From positions 17,787,862-17,851,861 of the forward strand of contig CM064571.1 in NCBI GenBank assembly GCA_032716605.1: a DNA stretch of 64,000 nucleotides, written 5' to 3'. This DNA is from Paralithodes platypus (Eukaryota > Arthropoda > Malacostraca > Decapoda > Lithodidae). The translations under genes were made by a program, and so were the position numbers. Shown one piece after another: positions 34,353 to 44,800 of the stretch. Numbering within the stretch: the stretch's first letter is position 1; each line of letters opens with the position of its first letter. The notes beneath the pieces were generated by a model. That model did not search any database, was not told the origin of the DNA, and saw only the letters and a program-made list of their open reading frames with translations.

Positions 34353-36043
34353 GCTTCTGGAACTATACCGGTCTCCAATGACTTGTTAAATAAAAATGTT
34401 AATGGGTAACTTAACTCATCCCTACATTCTTTTAATACTCTAGCATATACCTCATCAGGACCAGGCGATTTATGAGGTTTCAGTCTGTCAATTTCCTTAA
34501 GCACATCATTTCTACTTATAGTAACCGTACTTAACCTATTTTCTATACTATCGCTATATACCTTACGGACTTCTGGAAACTGTGCCAAATTTTCATTAGT
34601 GAAAACGGAAAGAAATTGACTATTTAATGTACTGCACATTTCTAAATCATTTTCTGTCATTTCTCCTATCGAAGTTTTAAGGGGACCAATTACATCTCTA
34701 ACCTTGGATTTATATAGTTGGTAAAAAGCTTTAGGATTATTTTTTGAGTCATTGGCAACCTTAATTTCATAATTTCTTTTTTCTTTCCTAATATCCTTTT
34801 TTACCTGTCTTGATAGATTCTGATAGTAAGCAAGTAGGTGAATTTCGCCTTTTCTAATTTTTCTATATATTCCTCTCTTTTGTCCTAGAAGATCTAATAG
34901 TCTATTATTCATCCATTTGGGTTGGTTCTGTGTTGATCTAAATTTTCTTTTGGGGATGTATTTATTTTGTGCATTGAATACTGACTTGATAAAATTATCG
35001 TATGTATCTACCAAGGTTGACGTCTCTTCCTGACTTAAGATGACAGGTGCCTGAGAAGGGGTACACTCATTTGGACACCTGGATCGACTTAATTTTTTGA
35101 CCATAGGGTCAGCTAATAGGGCTCTTCTTAACCCACCATAATTGGCTTTTCTAAAGTCAGGTATTAATGTTGTATTCTCTCTGGTATTACCTTTCCATTG
35201 TATATTAAAATACACAGAATTGTGGTCACTATTTCCTAGGTGGTCCCCTATCTCTACATTATTTACCATATGTTCATTGTTACTGAAAACTAAATCGAGA
35301 ATATTATTACCTCTAGTCGTCGGCGTATATATGAATTTAAATAAAAAACTATCTTGTACTACCTCTATAAACTCCTCAGAATCAGAGTCTCCTATTTGAT
35401 GCTGCCAATCTATATTCGGAAAATTAAAATCCCCCATAATGCACACATTGCTAAACCTTGATGCCATTTTAATTTCCTCCCATAATGACGTTCCGTCATT
35501 TCTACTCATATTTGGCGGTCTATACATAACTCCAATAACTATGGTCTCACTACCTTCGTTAACCTCTACCCAAACACTTTCATTATCGTTATTTAGTCTA
35601 ATACCTGATTTAATACAGGTTTTTAATGTACTCCTGACAAACACTGCTATACCACCACCCCTCTTACTTGTTCGGTCATATTTAAACAAACTATATCCTG
35701 GTATATCAAATTCTGCTAAAAAATGCCTGGTTTCTGTATTAATCCACGTTTCAGTTAGCGCTATTATGTCTATATTTTCTTTGCTAACAAGGGCTCTAAG
35801 TTCGTTCATTTTGTTACATAGACTCCTACAGTTTGTGTAATATACTCTCAATTTACTTCTTTTCTTTATACCTAATTTACCTTTGTTTCTAACGACAGTT
35901 CCATCTTCCGTTGCACCATCACTACTATCATTTGCATTATAGTCATCATTTTTAGCATGAGACTGAATATCCTTATCGCTTTCGCCTGACGCTAAAATTG
36001 TTCCATTTAACCTCTCATTTACACTCTCAATATTTCTGTTCAA
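34301..36043 (-). pseudogene. CR1 copy 2 ORF2, N-terminal half (endonuclease, RT start)
   Basis: 580 residues: divergent N-terminus, then the endonuclease (YTNCRSLCNKMNEL, ALTETW, GDFNFPNIDW, SDHNSVYF) and the first RT motif (KSPGPDEVYA). The frame ends at IFKK plus a few residues because of the one-base deletion. As in copy 1, no ATG lies near the start and the frame begins with TTG inside the end of ORF1. Confidence 0.85.
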
Positions 36044-37077
36044 AACCCCACAACCACCCTATCTAAAGAACTAGCTAATGTAGAAACCCCTAACCGTGAA
36101 AGATGAACCCCATCCCTTGCGTACATCCCATCTCTCCCATAGAAAATATCCCAGTTATCAATGAATGGTATTGCTTTTTCTTTGCAATATTTCTCCAAAC
36201 GGCAATTGACACCAATCGCCCTGGATGTCCATTCCTTGGGAACTCCTCTTCTGGGTAGGATACAATGTACTACAGGGATCCCTCCCTTCATCCTAACTTT
36301 ATCTAACACATCCCGATACTGCTGCAGCAGTTCCTCACTTCTACCCTTACCAACATCGTTACTCTCGGCACTGAGACAGATAATGGGGTTATCTCCACTA
36401 TCTTCCAAGATGTGGTCCATCTTCTCTAAAACCCTCCCAACTCCATGGCCAGGCAGACACACAACCTTCCTAAGTTTAGTGCGGGTAGCCCTAACTAAAT
36501 GTCTTACCATGGAGTCGCCCACAATCGACACAGACTTACCTTCTCGGGACACAGACTTACCTTTCCCTCGGGAGGATCCAGCAGCTGCAGTTGGAGAACC
36601 CCCGGTGGTGGCAGAAGCTCCCTTGGTGGTGGTGGTGGTGGGGGTAGTGGTGGTGGTAGGTAGCACAGCGTCAGAGGTTGGAGCTGAGTCGGCGGCAGGC
36701 ACTTCGGTTATCCCTCCCTTATCCTGACTATCTTTTCCCTCACATTCGTCTCGCAAAGGAGAGAATGTATTTGTCACACTCATACCTATTCTACTATCCT
36801 GCTTCTTGAGTGTGACTTTCCCACCCGTATTTTTAACAACCTGCCATGAATACAATTTTTCATCAACTTCCTCCCTTTTCCCCTTACTTGACTTTATTTC
36901 CTCTTGGCTAAGCTTGAAAGCTAGATTTTCGTCTTTAATCAAATCCACTTCCCTCTGAATTTTAACATTAACCTCCCTTAGAGCCAGGACCTCTTCCTTC
37001 ACCACAACCATCTCCTCTCTTACCTGGAGAATAAGATGATGCAGATCAGTTAGAGACTCGCACTCCATACCTGCCAT
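36040..37077 (-). CDS. CR1 copy 2 ORF1 with SGNH/GDSL-type domain
   Basis: About 345 residues from the ATG at 37077. An N-terminal coiled coil, a Thr/Ala-rich low-complexity linker (poly-Thr encoded by GGT/GTG repeats around 36625-36660), then SIVGDSM, SAESND and DGVHLSRLG. The block III Gly of copy 1 (GSND) is Glu here (ESND), which may impair the oxyanion hole. The frame is otherwise intact. Confidence 0.8.
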   Translation of the reverse strand: MAGMECESLTDLHHLILQVREEMVVVKEEVLALREVNVKIQREVDLIKDENLAFKLSQEEIKSSKGKREEVDEKLYSWQVVKNTGGKVTLKKQDSRIGMSVTNTFSPLRDECEGKDSQDKGGITEVPAADSAPTSDAVLPTTTTTPTTTTTKGASATTGGSPTAAAGSSRGKGKSVSREGKSVSIVGDSMVRHLVRATRTKLRKVVCLPGHGVGRVLEKMDHILEDSGDNPIICLSAESNDVGKGRSEELLQQYRDVLDKVRMKGGIPVVHCILPRRGVPKEWTSRAIGVNCRLEKYCKEKAIPFIDNWDIFYGRDGMYARDGVHLSRLGVSTLASSLDRVVVGF

Positions 37078-37260
37078 GATCCCAATAAGCTTAGCGAGGA
37101 GCAAGAAACTAAGTACAGAAAAACAAAAACAAGTAAACTAACAGCTAAAAACTGAGCTATAACACTTTTATATAACACGAGTGCACTGCCCCCAAACACA
37201 GGTAGGTGTAATGGTCACTAAAGGTCACTGGTAAGTGGTCCGGGCAGGAGCTCAGATTAA

Positions 37261-37659
37261 CACAACCTTCTCCTGTCACTGACTGAACTAGACTCCTTTA
37301 TCTTTATATCCCTGTCCCTGTATACAATGATTTACTATAGTATATTGACTGTAAGTAGGCGATAAATCATCACCTTTATCCTCTGTAACTCAAAAACGGC
37401 TGGAACAAATAGACTAGAGCACCCAAGAATTAACAAATTATCTCAGTTTTTTCTACACAATAAGTGAACTCTGGAGCTCTCTCTCTCAATCAATCTTTCC
37501 TTCATCCTATGACATGGACTGCTTTAAACTTCGTGTGTCCATTTTGACTCCAATGTCCCTTGAATTTGGCTCTCTGTCACTCCTTTGGCTTTTGGGGGGG
37601 GGGGGGGAATGGTTCACTTTTGGGGGGATTTTTGCATGTATTCATTATTTTTCTAGTTT
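37261..37659. other. intergenic, nothing recognised
   Basis: Unassigned sequence with a G homopolymer at about 37597-37608. No gene signature. Confidence 0.5.
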
Positions 37660-37977
37660 CCTCCCTAGACCTCCATCAAATTAAAAAAAACATCCATTAA
37701 ATCCCCCTACTAGATTAATTTGTACATTTTTCGGTAGAAAAATTTCCCGGCCGAAGGCCGGTTCTTCCAACATTACAGGCTCAATATCGTTCGCCAGGGA
37801 AAAAATCGACACCTAAATAGCACGAAAGGTCTAAATATTGACGAAGAAATGGGGAGAAAGGTCTTCAAATCGACTAACTAATGGGGCAAACATCTTAACA
37901 TCTGAAAAGTAATGGGGCTAAACATGAGGGAGAAAGTGGTTCAGAAAAGCGGGCCATCCCCCCTTATAGACAGCCTG
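37660..37977. mobile_element. FB-B foldback element, one arm
   Basis: Matches the right arm of the FB-B copies (TTTTTCGGTAGAAAAATTTC, CGGCCGAAGGCCG, CACCTAAATAGCACGAAAGG, AATGGGGCTAAACATGAGGG). The other arm is absent. Confidence 0.7.
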
Positions 37978-38054
37978 CCTTTTCTCTCCATCATACACGT
38001 AGAACAACTTATAAACAGTATATACCTGTAAATGGCTAAATTATTAGGGAGGCA

Positions 38055-38419
38055 TTAAGGGAGCCCACAGCTTTTTTTTGTTTTTATCTTTCTCTTCCCC
38101 TCTCTTTGGCTTGTATCCATTCGGCCCATTCAGCCGACTGTTTTAAGAAGTTTACTCCCATCCAGGTGTCAATATTTTCCCGAGCCAGCATATATATATT
38201 TTTGTTTTGACCGCAAGCTAAATTTGTAAATTTTTCGATAGAACAATTTTTCCGGCGAAGCCGGATTTCTCCATACAATGCTGGCTCGCTATCGCTCTCC
38301 AGGAGGAATCTACACCTGGATGGGGATAAACGTCTTAAAACAGGTGGCTGAATGGGGGCCGAATGGATACAAGTCAGGGAAAGAGAGAAAAGGAGAAAAA
38401 GACAAAAAAGAACCCTTAA
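38055..38419. mobile_element. FB-A foldback element, centre inverted
   Basis: TTAAGGGAGCCCAC at the left and GAACCCTTAA at the right bound a long palindrome with the FB-A words (TGTATCCATTCGGCC, GAATGGATACAAG, GCTGGCTCGCTATCGCT). The asymmetric centre is reversed relative to other copies: CCGGCGAAGCCGGATTTCTC comes in the right half here, in the left half elsewhere. Confidence 0.8.
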
Positions 38420-38603
38420 TTACACTTGTCATGCTTATCATTTATTACGGTGGGGGGGGGGGGGATCCCTTCCCCCTGACACACAAACACGTGATTCATA
38501 AGGCGCCTGTGTCACCTGTATCGTAAGGCGCCTGTGTCACCTGTATCGTACACCCGGGCAAGTTCTCAGCTCTCCATCTTGAAAACTGTGACTCTCTGTA
38601 AGA

Positions 38604-38757
38604 TTATTATGTTTTTTCCACCAACCAACTTCACCTCTAAACTCAATTAATGAAATCAACAAACACACGTGGCACTCCAAGGACTCGAACCTAGGATACT
38701 CACATCGAAATTCCGCGCACTTATGCATAACGCTATCAAGACAGTTACAGAAATATG
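38604..38757 (-). repeat. tRNA-derived SINE
   Basis: The minus strand gives a tRNA-like head with CCTAGGTTCGAGTCCTTGGA as B box, preceded by GATAGCGTTATGCATAAGTG. The body shares ATTTCATTAATTGAGTTTAG with the fragment at 7606-7725. Confidence 0.65.
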
Positions 38758-39113
38758 CACAAGCCTACGATTTATTATATGCAGTTTCGAATCCTGCATA
38801 TTAATATAAGATTGTAGACACCAATCGAGCAGGACAATACCCAGGCCTCATAGGTATGTGATAAGGAGTTGCTGGAACTCCTGTTTCATTTGTCTGGCTT
38901 CCCTCACAGTTTCTATTTGTGTCTCACCTACATAGAGAGTAATCCAGCTCATAAACACCTCCTCCTATTCATTTCACTACACTAGTGAAGCACACCACAT
39001 TTCTTTCCAATACATAAACAAAACACTATCAACTCTTTCAACTTTGGGGATACACTTGTTTAAGGCAGCGTTGTCTTTTGTCTCTTCATAAAATAATGAT
39101 TGGGCTATATAGA
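38758..39113. other. intergenic, nothing firm
   Basis: No supported gene. The minus strand of 38855-38960 contains a short open frame with no recognisable motif. Confidence 0.4.
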
Positions 39114-40059
39114 TTAAGGGGAGGTTTGTTTATGTCTGGACCCCCTTCTCTCTCATGCTTAGCCTCATTAGTATTGAGATTTTGAGAAGTTCGCCCCATC
39201 AGTTTGGAGATTGTATGACTTCGCCCCACTTTTTTGTCAATATAAAGACCCTTTGTGCCATTTAGGCTTCTATTTGTTTCTGGCGAGCGATAGCGAGCCT
39301 GTATTTAGGAGGAATCGGCCTTCGGCCGAGACAATTGTATCTCGCAAGGGGGTCTTGGAGGGATGTTGTTTTAAGGGGGGTCACTTGCTTTTTTTATCTT
39401 TCTCTCCTTTTCTCTCTTTCTCAGACTTGTATCCATTCGGCCCCATTCAGGCAACTGTTTTAAGACGTTTATCCCCATCCAGGTGTCGATTTCATCCTGG
39501 CGTGCCATAGCGAGCCAGTATTGTATGTAAAAACCCGGCTTCGCCGGAGATTTTTTTTTTATTATGTATAAATTTAGCTTGCTGTCAAAACAAAAATATA
39601 TACATTGCTCGCCAGGAAAATATTAACACCTGGATGGGGGTAAACGTTTTAAAAGAGTAGGCTGAATGGGGCCGAAGGGATACAAGCCAGAGAAAGAGAG
39701 GAAAGGAGAAAAAAAAGCAGGTCACCCCCCTTAATATGGATGGAGGTTTAGGGAGGAAACTAAGAACCCCTTTTGTATCGGTGACGTCTTTTTGATATAT
39801 TCTAGCTATATTTAGACGATTGTGTACAGTTCAAGAAGGAAAGGTGGCAATACAAAGGGTTAAGTGAGATAGTTCGAAGTCTGTAAATTGCTGGAGGCCC
39901 TTTTTAGCCTGATACGAAAGGTCTTGATATTGATTTAGAAATGGAACGAAAGGTTTTAAAATCGGCAAACTAATGGGTCAAACGTCTTAAAATATGAAAA
40001 CTAATGGGGCTAAACACGAAGGGGAAAAGGGACCAGGAAAATGGGCCATCTCCTCTTAA
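39114..40059. mobile_element. FB-B foldback element with nested FB-A and M1 piece
   Basis: Left arm from TTAAGGGGAGGTTTG (39114) through GGCGAGCGATAGCGAGCC; right arm ends ATGGGCCATCTCCTCTTAA (40059) after the AATGGGGCTAAACACGAAGG motif. Between them lie a complete FB-A (39371-39734) and an M1-derived segment (about 39765-39925). It is the most deeply nested block of the window. Confidence 0.75.
39371..39734. mobile_element. FB-A foldback element nested in FB-B
   Basis: TTAAGGGGGGTCACTTGC at the left, GCAGGTCACCCCCCTTAA at the right, with the family interior (TTGTATCCATTCGGCCCC and its complement; CGGCTTCGCCGGAGA). The edges are clean TTAA on both sides. Confidence 0.85.
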
Positions 40060-40395
40060 AAGAAAATAAATGGTTATCCCTTACCTTAGTGCCTTCTCCA
40101 CATACCCCCCTATCCCCCCCAGGGGTTGAGGGGTACAGGGGGTGCCAGGGGGGTGGGGGTAGCAGTAGGGGGGAGGGCAGGCTGCTGGATACGCCACTCT
40201 GGGGGTAGAGGGGGGAGGGGTAGTGACATTAACCCTCTGAAGATCAAGATGCACTTTGACAGTGTATTCCCATGAATGGACTGGAGTTCTCGCAAAGGGG
40301 TTCCAGTCTTGATGCTATTCTTGACTTACAGTGTGCTGGCTTAATAATCTAGAATGGTTGATAGCTTCTGAAGTCCTATTTTAACTAACTAACTA
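40060..40395. repeat. G/C-run region and interspersed repeat R2
   Basis: 40100-40215 is rich in C and G runs and includes ATACGCCACTCTGG, similar to the transposon end at 8774. 40270-40395 (GGAGTTCTCGCAAAGGGGTT ... TGAAGTCCTATTTTAACTAAC) matches 48600-48732 in the same orientation. Confidence 0.6.
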
Positions 40396-40873
40396 AGTTT
40401 ATTCTGGCTATCATTAGACGATTTTATGCAATTTAGAAATGATCTGTGGGAGTTAAAAGGATAAACACTAGGCTATCTAAATTAACCCCCTGACTTCCAT
40501 ATACATAAGAACATAAGAACATAAGAAAATGGGAGTCTGCAGAAAGCCGATTGGCCTAAGCAAGGCAGATCCCTGTCCCACACAACCCCAAATCAATTAC
40601 AAAGCCCAATTATAGGCTCAACACTCTAATACCCTGAGGATCATCTTACCAAAACGGTTAGAGATTAACGCAGGATTATGGGGGTCTGCAGAGCGCTGAT
40701 TGGCCCAACCCGGCTGATCCCCCTTCACACCCAACCCTTCTCGTCCATATGCTTATCCAATTTTATCTTAAAGCTCCCTACAGTTTTAGATACCCTTTCT
40801 GATCTGTAAAAAATCGTCTAATGATAGCCAGAAAATAAGAAATATATACGTAATCGGATCTCAAAGGGGTTAT
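40396..40873. mobile_element. M1 MITE copy split by a CR1 3' end
   Basis: The left part contains TTCTGGCTATCATTAGACGATTTTATGCAATTTAG and the right part (40793-40873) AAAAATCGTCTAATGATAGCC...GGGGTTATTA, the two halves of M1. The CR1 fragment sits between them. The left outer end is worn. Confidence 0.65.
40505..40792 (-). mobile_element. CR1 LINE 3'-end fragment
   Basis: 288 bp nearly identical to the 3' ends of the CR1 copies at 27163 and 32802, with the same TTATGTTC-type tail read on the minus strand. It includes only the last codons of ORF2 and the 3' UTR, a typical severe 5' truncation. Confidence 0.85.
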
Positions 40874-41092
40874 TATAGACGTATTTTCATTTGTTGGTTT
40901 TCGGTAAAATCCTCCTATAAATTTCATGTTTTGTTTTGCATTATATATACAGTATATTACATTAAGTATCACTAACATTTATTGAAAAGAAAATTACCAA
41001 GCACTTTCTGTATTTTTAGACAGAAATATATATGAACATAAACAATATATGGATTTTTTTTTTCAACGATTAAGGAAAATTAATATACTCAC

Positions 41093-41299
41093 AGAAGCTG
41101 CGTCGACCAGAAAGCCGAGAGCCGTGATCAAGGCATCCGTCAAGCCTTTCCCTAGCTTCATGTCCTTGTCTATCCTAGAGTGGTTTCTGTCTCGTGTTGT
41201 CGTTTTATCCCTAGCTCCTTCATCCTGGGAGAGAGAGAGCCTCAAGAGAACCAAATCTACCAGAGACCTCTTCTTGCGTCCTGGCGGGAACACTACAAT
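41093..41299 (-). CDS. second exon of Asn-rich protein gene 2
   Basis: 207 bp (69 codons, phase 0 at both ends) between an acceptor TTTTTCTCCCAG and a donor TCT|GTGAGT. It starts IVVFPPGRKKRSLVDL and continues through a charged part to GLTDALITALGFLVDAAS. Exon 2 of the divergent paralogue at 47017-47283 has the same start (VVIFPPGRKRRSL), the same phase and an equivalent hydrophobic end (GLSETVASLLPLLDAW). The basic run GRKKR is a potential proprotein-convertase site. Further exons must follow, but none was recognised downstream on the minus strand within the window. Confidence 0.8.
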
Positions 41300-41470
41300 C
41301 TGGGAGAAAAATAGAATAAAATAAACAAATGTATCTATACAATCTGAAAAAAAAAAAAAAAAAAAAAAAACAACCTAGTGAATTATAGGTATAATCTCTG
41401 TAATCAATGTATTTATGTTTTTATCTCGATCTTTAAAAATAATCAGTCTTATTGTATGTGCATTAGTTCA

Positions 41471-41763
41471 TTAACCCATCCAGCCCCAGAGTCGGCCAGT
41501 GCCCGATGCTTACTTTTGCTACAAACAGCCCCAGGGTCGGCTATTCTCGCCTTATTTAGATAGTTTTATGCCTCTCAAAAGGCTTGTAGGGATCTTAAAT
41601 TTGCTCAGATGGTAGCTTAGGATGTGGGGCAAAGTTACAAGCTCACAAACACCACCCTGGGCCACCACATTTTGTTAATATCAAATAATAAAGAATACAT
41701 TTGAAAAATGTCTGGGACTGGGTGTTACATTAGTTACTTTATCGGATGGGACTCAGTGGGTTA
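41471..41763. mobile_element. diverged M1-like element in an intron
   Basis: Starts TTAACCCATCCAGCCCC and ends ATGGGACTCAGTGGGTTAA, keeping the TTAA-CCC...GGG-TTAA form with an interior (TTATTTAGATAGTTTTATGC) only loosely like M1. It lies in the first intron of gene 2. A 24-base A run precedes it at about 41347-41370. Confidence 0.5.
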
Positions 41764-41824
41764 AACATTTGCATTATATTTCAGTTGATTAAGTTCAATT
41801 TCAACTTTAGACCAAAATCCTTAC

Positions 41825-41900
41825 CTGGTTAGCTGTATTACTATTGGCATTAGCGTCCACATTGTTATTACTGATGGCACTGTTATCGTTCAGGTTATTA

Positions 41901-41936
<36 letters not shown>

Positions 41937-43807
41937 ATCACTAAGGACAGCACCCCGGTAACAAAGCTGAGGTAACTGAAGGCGTTGTAACCGGAGAGGA
42001 TCCCGGTGGTCGAGACGCATTTCCGGACCGTCTTCGTCTTTCCCGGCATATACATGACTGGTAGCTTGCTGGTTGAACGCTTGATTAGTCTGTCTTTTTC
42101 CGTCTTTTTCTTCATTAATCTGTAATTTTTTGTTTTTTTCTTCTCCGGCATATACATGACTGGTAGCTTGCTGGTTGAACGTTTGATTGGTCTGGTCGAG
42201 TTGAATGATTTTGGAGGGTTGGTTGAGGTTGGTACTAACTTGCTGCTTGAACGTTTGGATGTTCTGGTTGAGTTGAACGATTTTGGTGGGTTAGTTGAGT
42301 TCGGTGGCTTGGAGGAAATGGTGGAATTTACTGGCTCGTTTGAGTCGTATGATTTGGGTGGCTGGGTCAAGTTGAGTAAGTTGGGTGTGTTGGTTGTCTT
42401 GATTGAGTTACTTAAGCTGGGTGTGTTATGTGGGTTATTGGTTGAGTAAGGGAGGTTGTTTGTGTTGAGTAGTTTGGTTGAATTGGGTTCTTTAGTGAAG
42501 TTAGTAGATTTGATGGAATTTATTTCAGATCTGTCTTCATCTTTCTTGGTTACTTTGAGGGTGTGGTTGATTTGGTTGCAATAAATGGTTTCACAAGTTG
42601 TTATCGTAGCTTCAAAATTAGGCCAGAGAAAAAGGTCTTCAAAACCTTTTGTAGGTTTCTTGGTTTCAAAGGTTTTCTGGTTATCGATAGCCTCTTTATC
42701 TGCAATGGTTTTTATATGATTTCTTATATGTTTCCTCATGTTATTACTACCTTTCTTTCCTTTCCAGTTATTTATGTTGTTATTGTATTCCACTTTTGCA
42801 TTGTCTTCTTTTTCTGTGTCCTCTCGTTTCCTGTGTGTTAGTTCATTCATTTGCCTTTTTTCGTACTTTTCAATTTTCATAGCTTTCCTTTTCATTGATC
42901 TATCTGTTTCTCCTGCATATTTCATTATTTTCTCCTGTCTTCCTTTTTCCGTAGCCTTCACTTTGTCTTTCCTCCGCTCTTCTTTGTTCGCCATTTCTTG
43001 TTTGCCAGATTCTCCCAGATTTTCCATTTGTTTCGCCATTACCATACTTTTCCCTCCATTTTCCCCGCTTCCAGTGTCCCATTTCTCCTTTTCCGTATTT
43101 TCTCTTCTTCCTCTCTCTTCCATTCTTCTGTTCTTCTCCCTTTCTCTCCTTTCTTTTTCTCTCATCCACCTTTCCATGGCCAACACTCCTCCGACATCCA
43201 TCTCTTGTGGCCCCTGGGTGAGATGGTTCCAGTCTCTTAGGTGGGCTTCAAGAGCGACCTCGAACTCAAAGGCCAACGTTCGGTAAAACTCATCTGTAAG
43301 GTCAAAGTTCACGTTCTCCTTTCTGTCATTTCCTTCCGTTTGTTTTGGTTCTTGGGTTTCGGTTATATTTGACCGGGTACTGACTAATTTTGGTGATATA
43401 TGGGTTTCTTTTTCGACTGTGTGGCCTCTTGTTTCTGAAATGTCCGTTTTCTGAGTTGGAGTAACTAATGTGGTATTGACATTTGAGGGCAAACGTTGGT
43501 AGAAATCTTCAGTACCGTTGTTGTCGTTTTCTTTGACTTTCATTTCTCCTGTCATCTCTGTATCCTCCATTTCCTTCTTTTCTGCAGTTACGTAATCCAT
43601 TCTTTCCTCTTTTCTTATTATTTCCATGCCTAGCGTATATTTGGTATTTATATCTAATGATCCCTCTCTCACATCTCCCTCGTTCATTCCTCCTTCCTTG
43701 TGTTTCTCCATCTCTCCTCCCTCCTTCACCACCACCATCACCATCACCATCACCACCATTATCACCATCACACAAATACTCAAACATATCCAACAGTATT
43801 TTCCCAT
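41825..43807 (-). CDS. first exon of Asn-rich secreted/membrane protein gene 2
   Basis: 661 codons from the ATG at 43807 (context AAGATGG) to the donor CAG|GTAAGG. An N-terminal hydrophobic stretch of Val/Met (residues 1-27) is a signal or anchor. At about 172-200 is FYRTLAFEFEVALEAHLRDW, then a long Lys/Glu/Arg-rich region and a Thr/Asn/Ser/Pro-rich region. STSKLPVMYMP occurs twice (about 556 and 586) in a tandem duplication. The end is a hydrophobic segment (AFSYLSFVTGVLSLVINI, about 605-622) followed by an Asn-rich tail. The same order is found in gene 3 (45618-52371), transcribed divergently. No known domain; I recall uncharacterised arthropod proteins of this style but cannot name one. 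Confidence 0.8.
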
Positions 43808-44538
43808 CTTGTTTTTTTCTTCACACGACGATATATTTTGTCATCAATAAGTTTTCTTCACCGTCGTTGATGAAAATGTCATTAAACGTTATAACCCATA
43901 AACATATGATATAAGTGTTAAGCATTGACGTCACAGGGAAATTAGTTATTGCATTTTGAACTGTAATCGTTTTCACTTGTAATTTACCAACACATGTAAG
44001 TCACAAATACGTATGTAGGTTATAAACATGTTTCATCAGCACTATTAAATGTTTGTCATTTCTATTTCAGATACGTCGATAAAAACATTTTTCTACAAAT
44101 TCTTATAATTCACATTATTTAGCCGATTAGCGATTTACAGAATGTTCTAACCTAACTGTTAATGTACCAGAATTATTAACTAATGTATCGGACATATTTT
44201 CTGTTCAAGTTTATCGTACTTGCAGCTATTGATTGTGTTGTTCTTGATTTTGGTGTTATAGTTTTTGCGATCTTTCTGGCTGTAATTTATGCACAAATAA
44301 GACTGATAAATTCCAAAGAATGTGTGAACACCACCACTGATACAAGACAATGGATGTGTGTGTAAGTGTGTGTGAGGGGAGGGGAGGGAGAAAGAAAGAT
44401 TGAGAGAGGAAGGCAGGAGGGGGAGAGAAGGGGGTGAGGAAAGAATGGGGGGAGGAGAGAGAGTGGGGATGGAGGGAGGGGGAGGGTAGAATGAGGTGGA
44501 GGGAAAGGGAGGAGACGGAGTGAATGGGGTAATGCAGG

Positions 44539-44572
<34 letters not shown>

Positions 44573-44640
44573 CTACAGTAAATACATAGTTAGATTGATT
44601 TAATATGATGTGTATATTATGCTGCATATAGCATATCTAT

Positions 44641-44800
44641 TTTTTTTTAATTAATTTCACCCCAACACCAAACACCTCCAATGAAATTAATGAAAGCATA
44701 TACAGTATGTGATCCACCGGGATTCGAACCTGGGTTATCACACACAGATTTTTAAACACTCTAACCATTACACCACCAAGACTCTTAAAGGTTTATGCAC
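44641..44800 (-). repeat. tRNA-derived SINE
   Basis: The minus strand reads TTGGTGGTGTAATGGTTAGA (A-box region) and CCCAGGTTCGAATCCCGG (B box), followed by a body with TATGCTTTCATTAATTTCAT. It is too irregular between the boxes to be a tRNA gene. Same family as 62095-62228. Confidence 0.7.

Larger units (their letters stand above)
32802..37260 (-). mobile_element. CR1-type LINE, copy 2, ORF2 frameshifted
   Basis: Same family, order and orientation as 27163-31400, with ORF1 at 37077-36040 and ORF2 split into 36043-34301 and 34352-33012. The nucleotide sequence is closely similar through ORF2 and the 3' UTR. ORF1 linkers differ considerably. The 5' boundary is approximate. Confidence 0.85.

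Noticed and set aside
42156..43286. Long plus-strand frames opposite gene 2
   Set aside because: Antisense shadows of the biased Lys/Glu/Asn codons of the real minus-strand exon.
44700..44790. A tRNA gene on the minus strand
   Set aside because: A and B boxes are present but the anticodon arm and acceptor pairing are not, and a SINE body follows.
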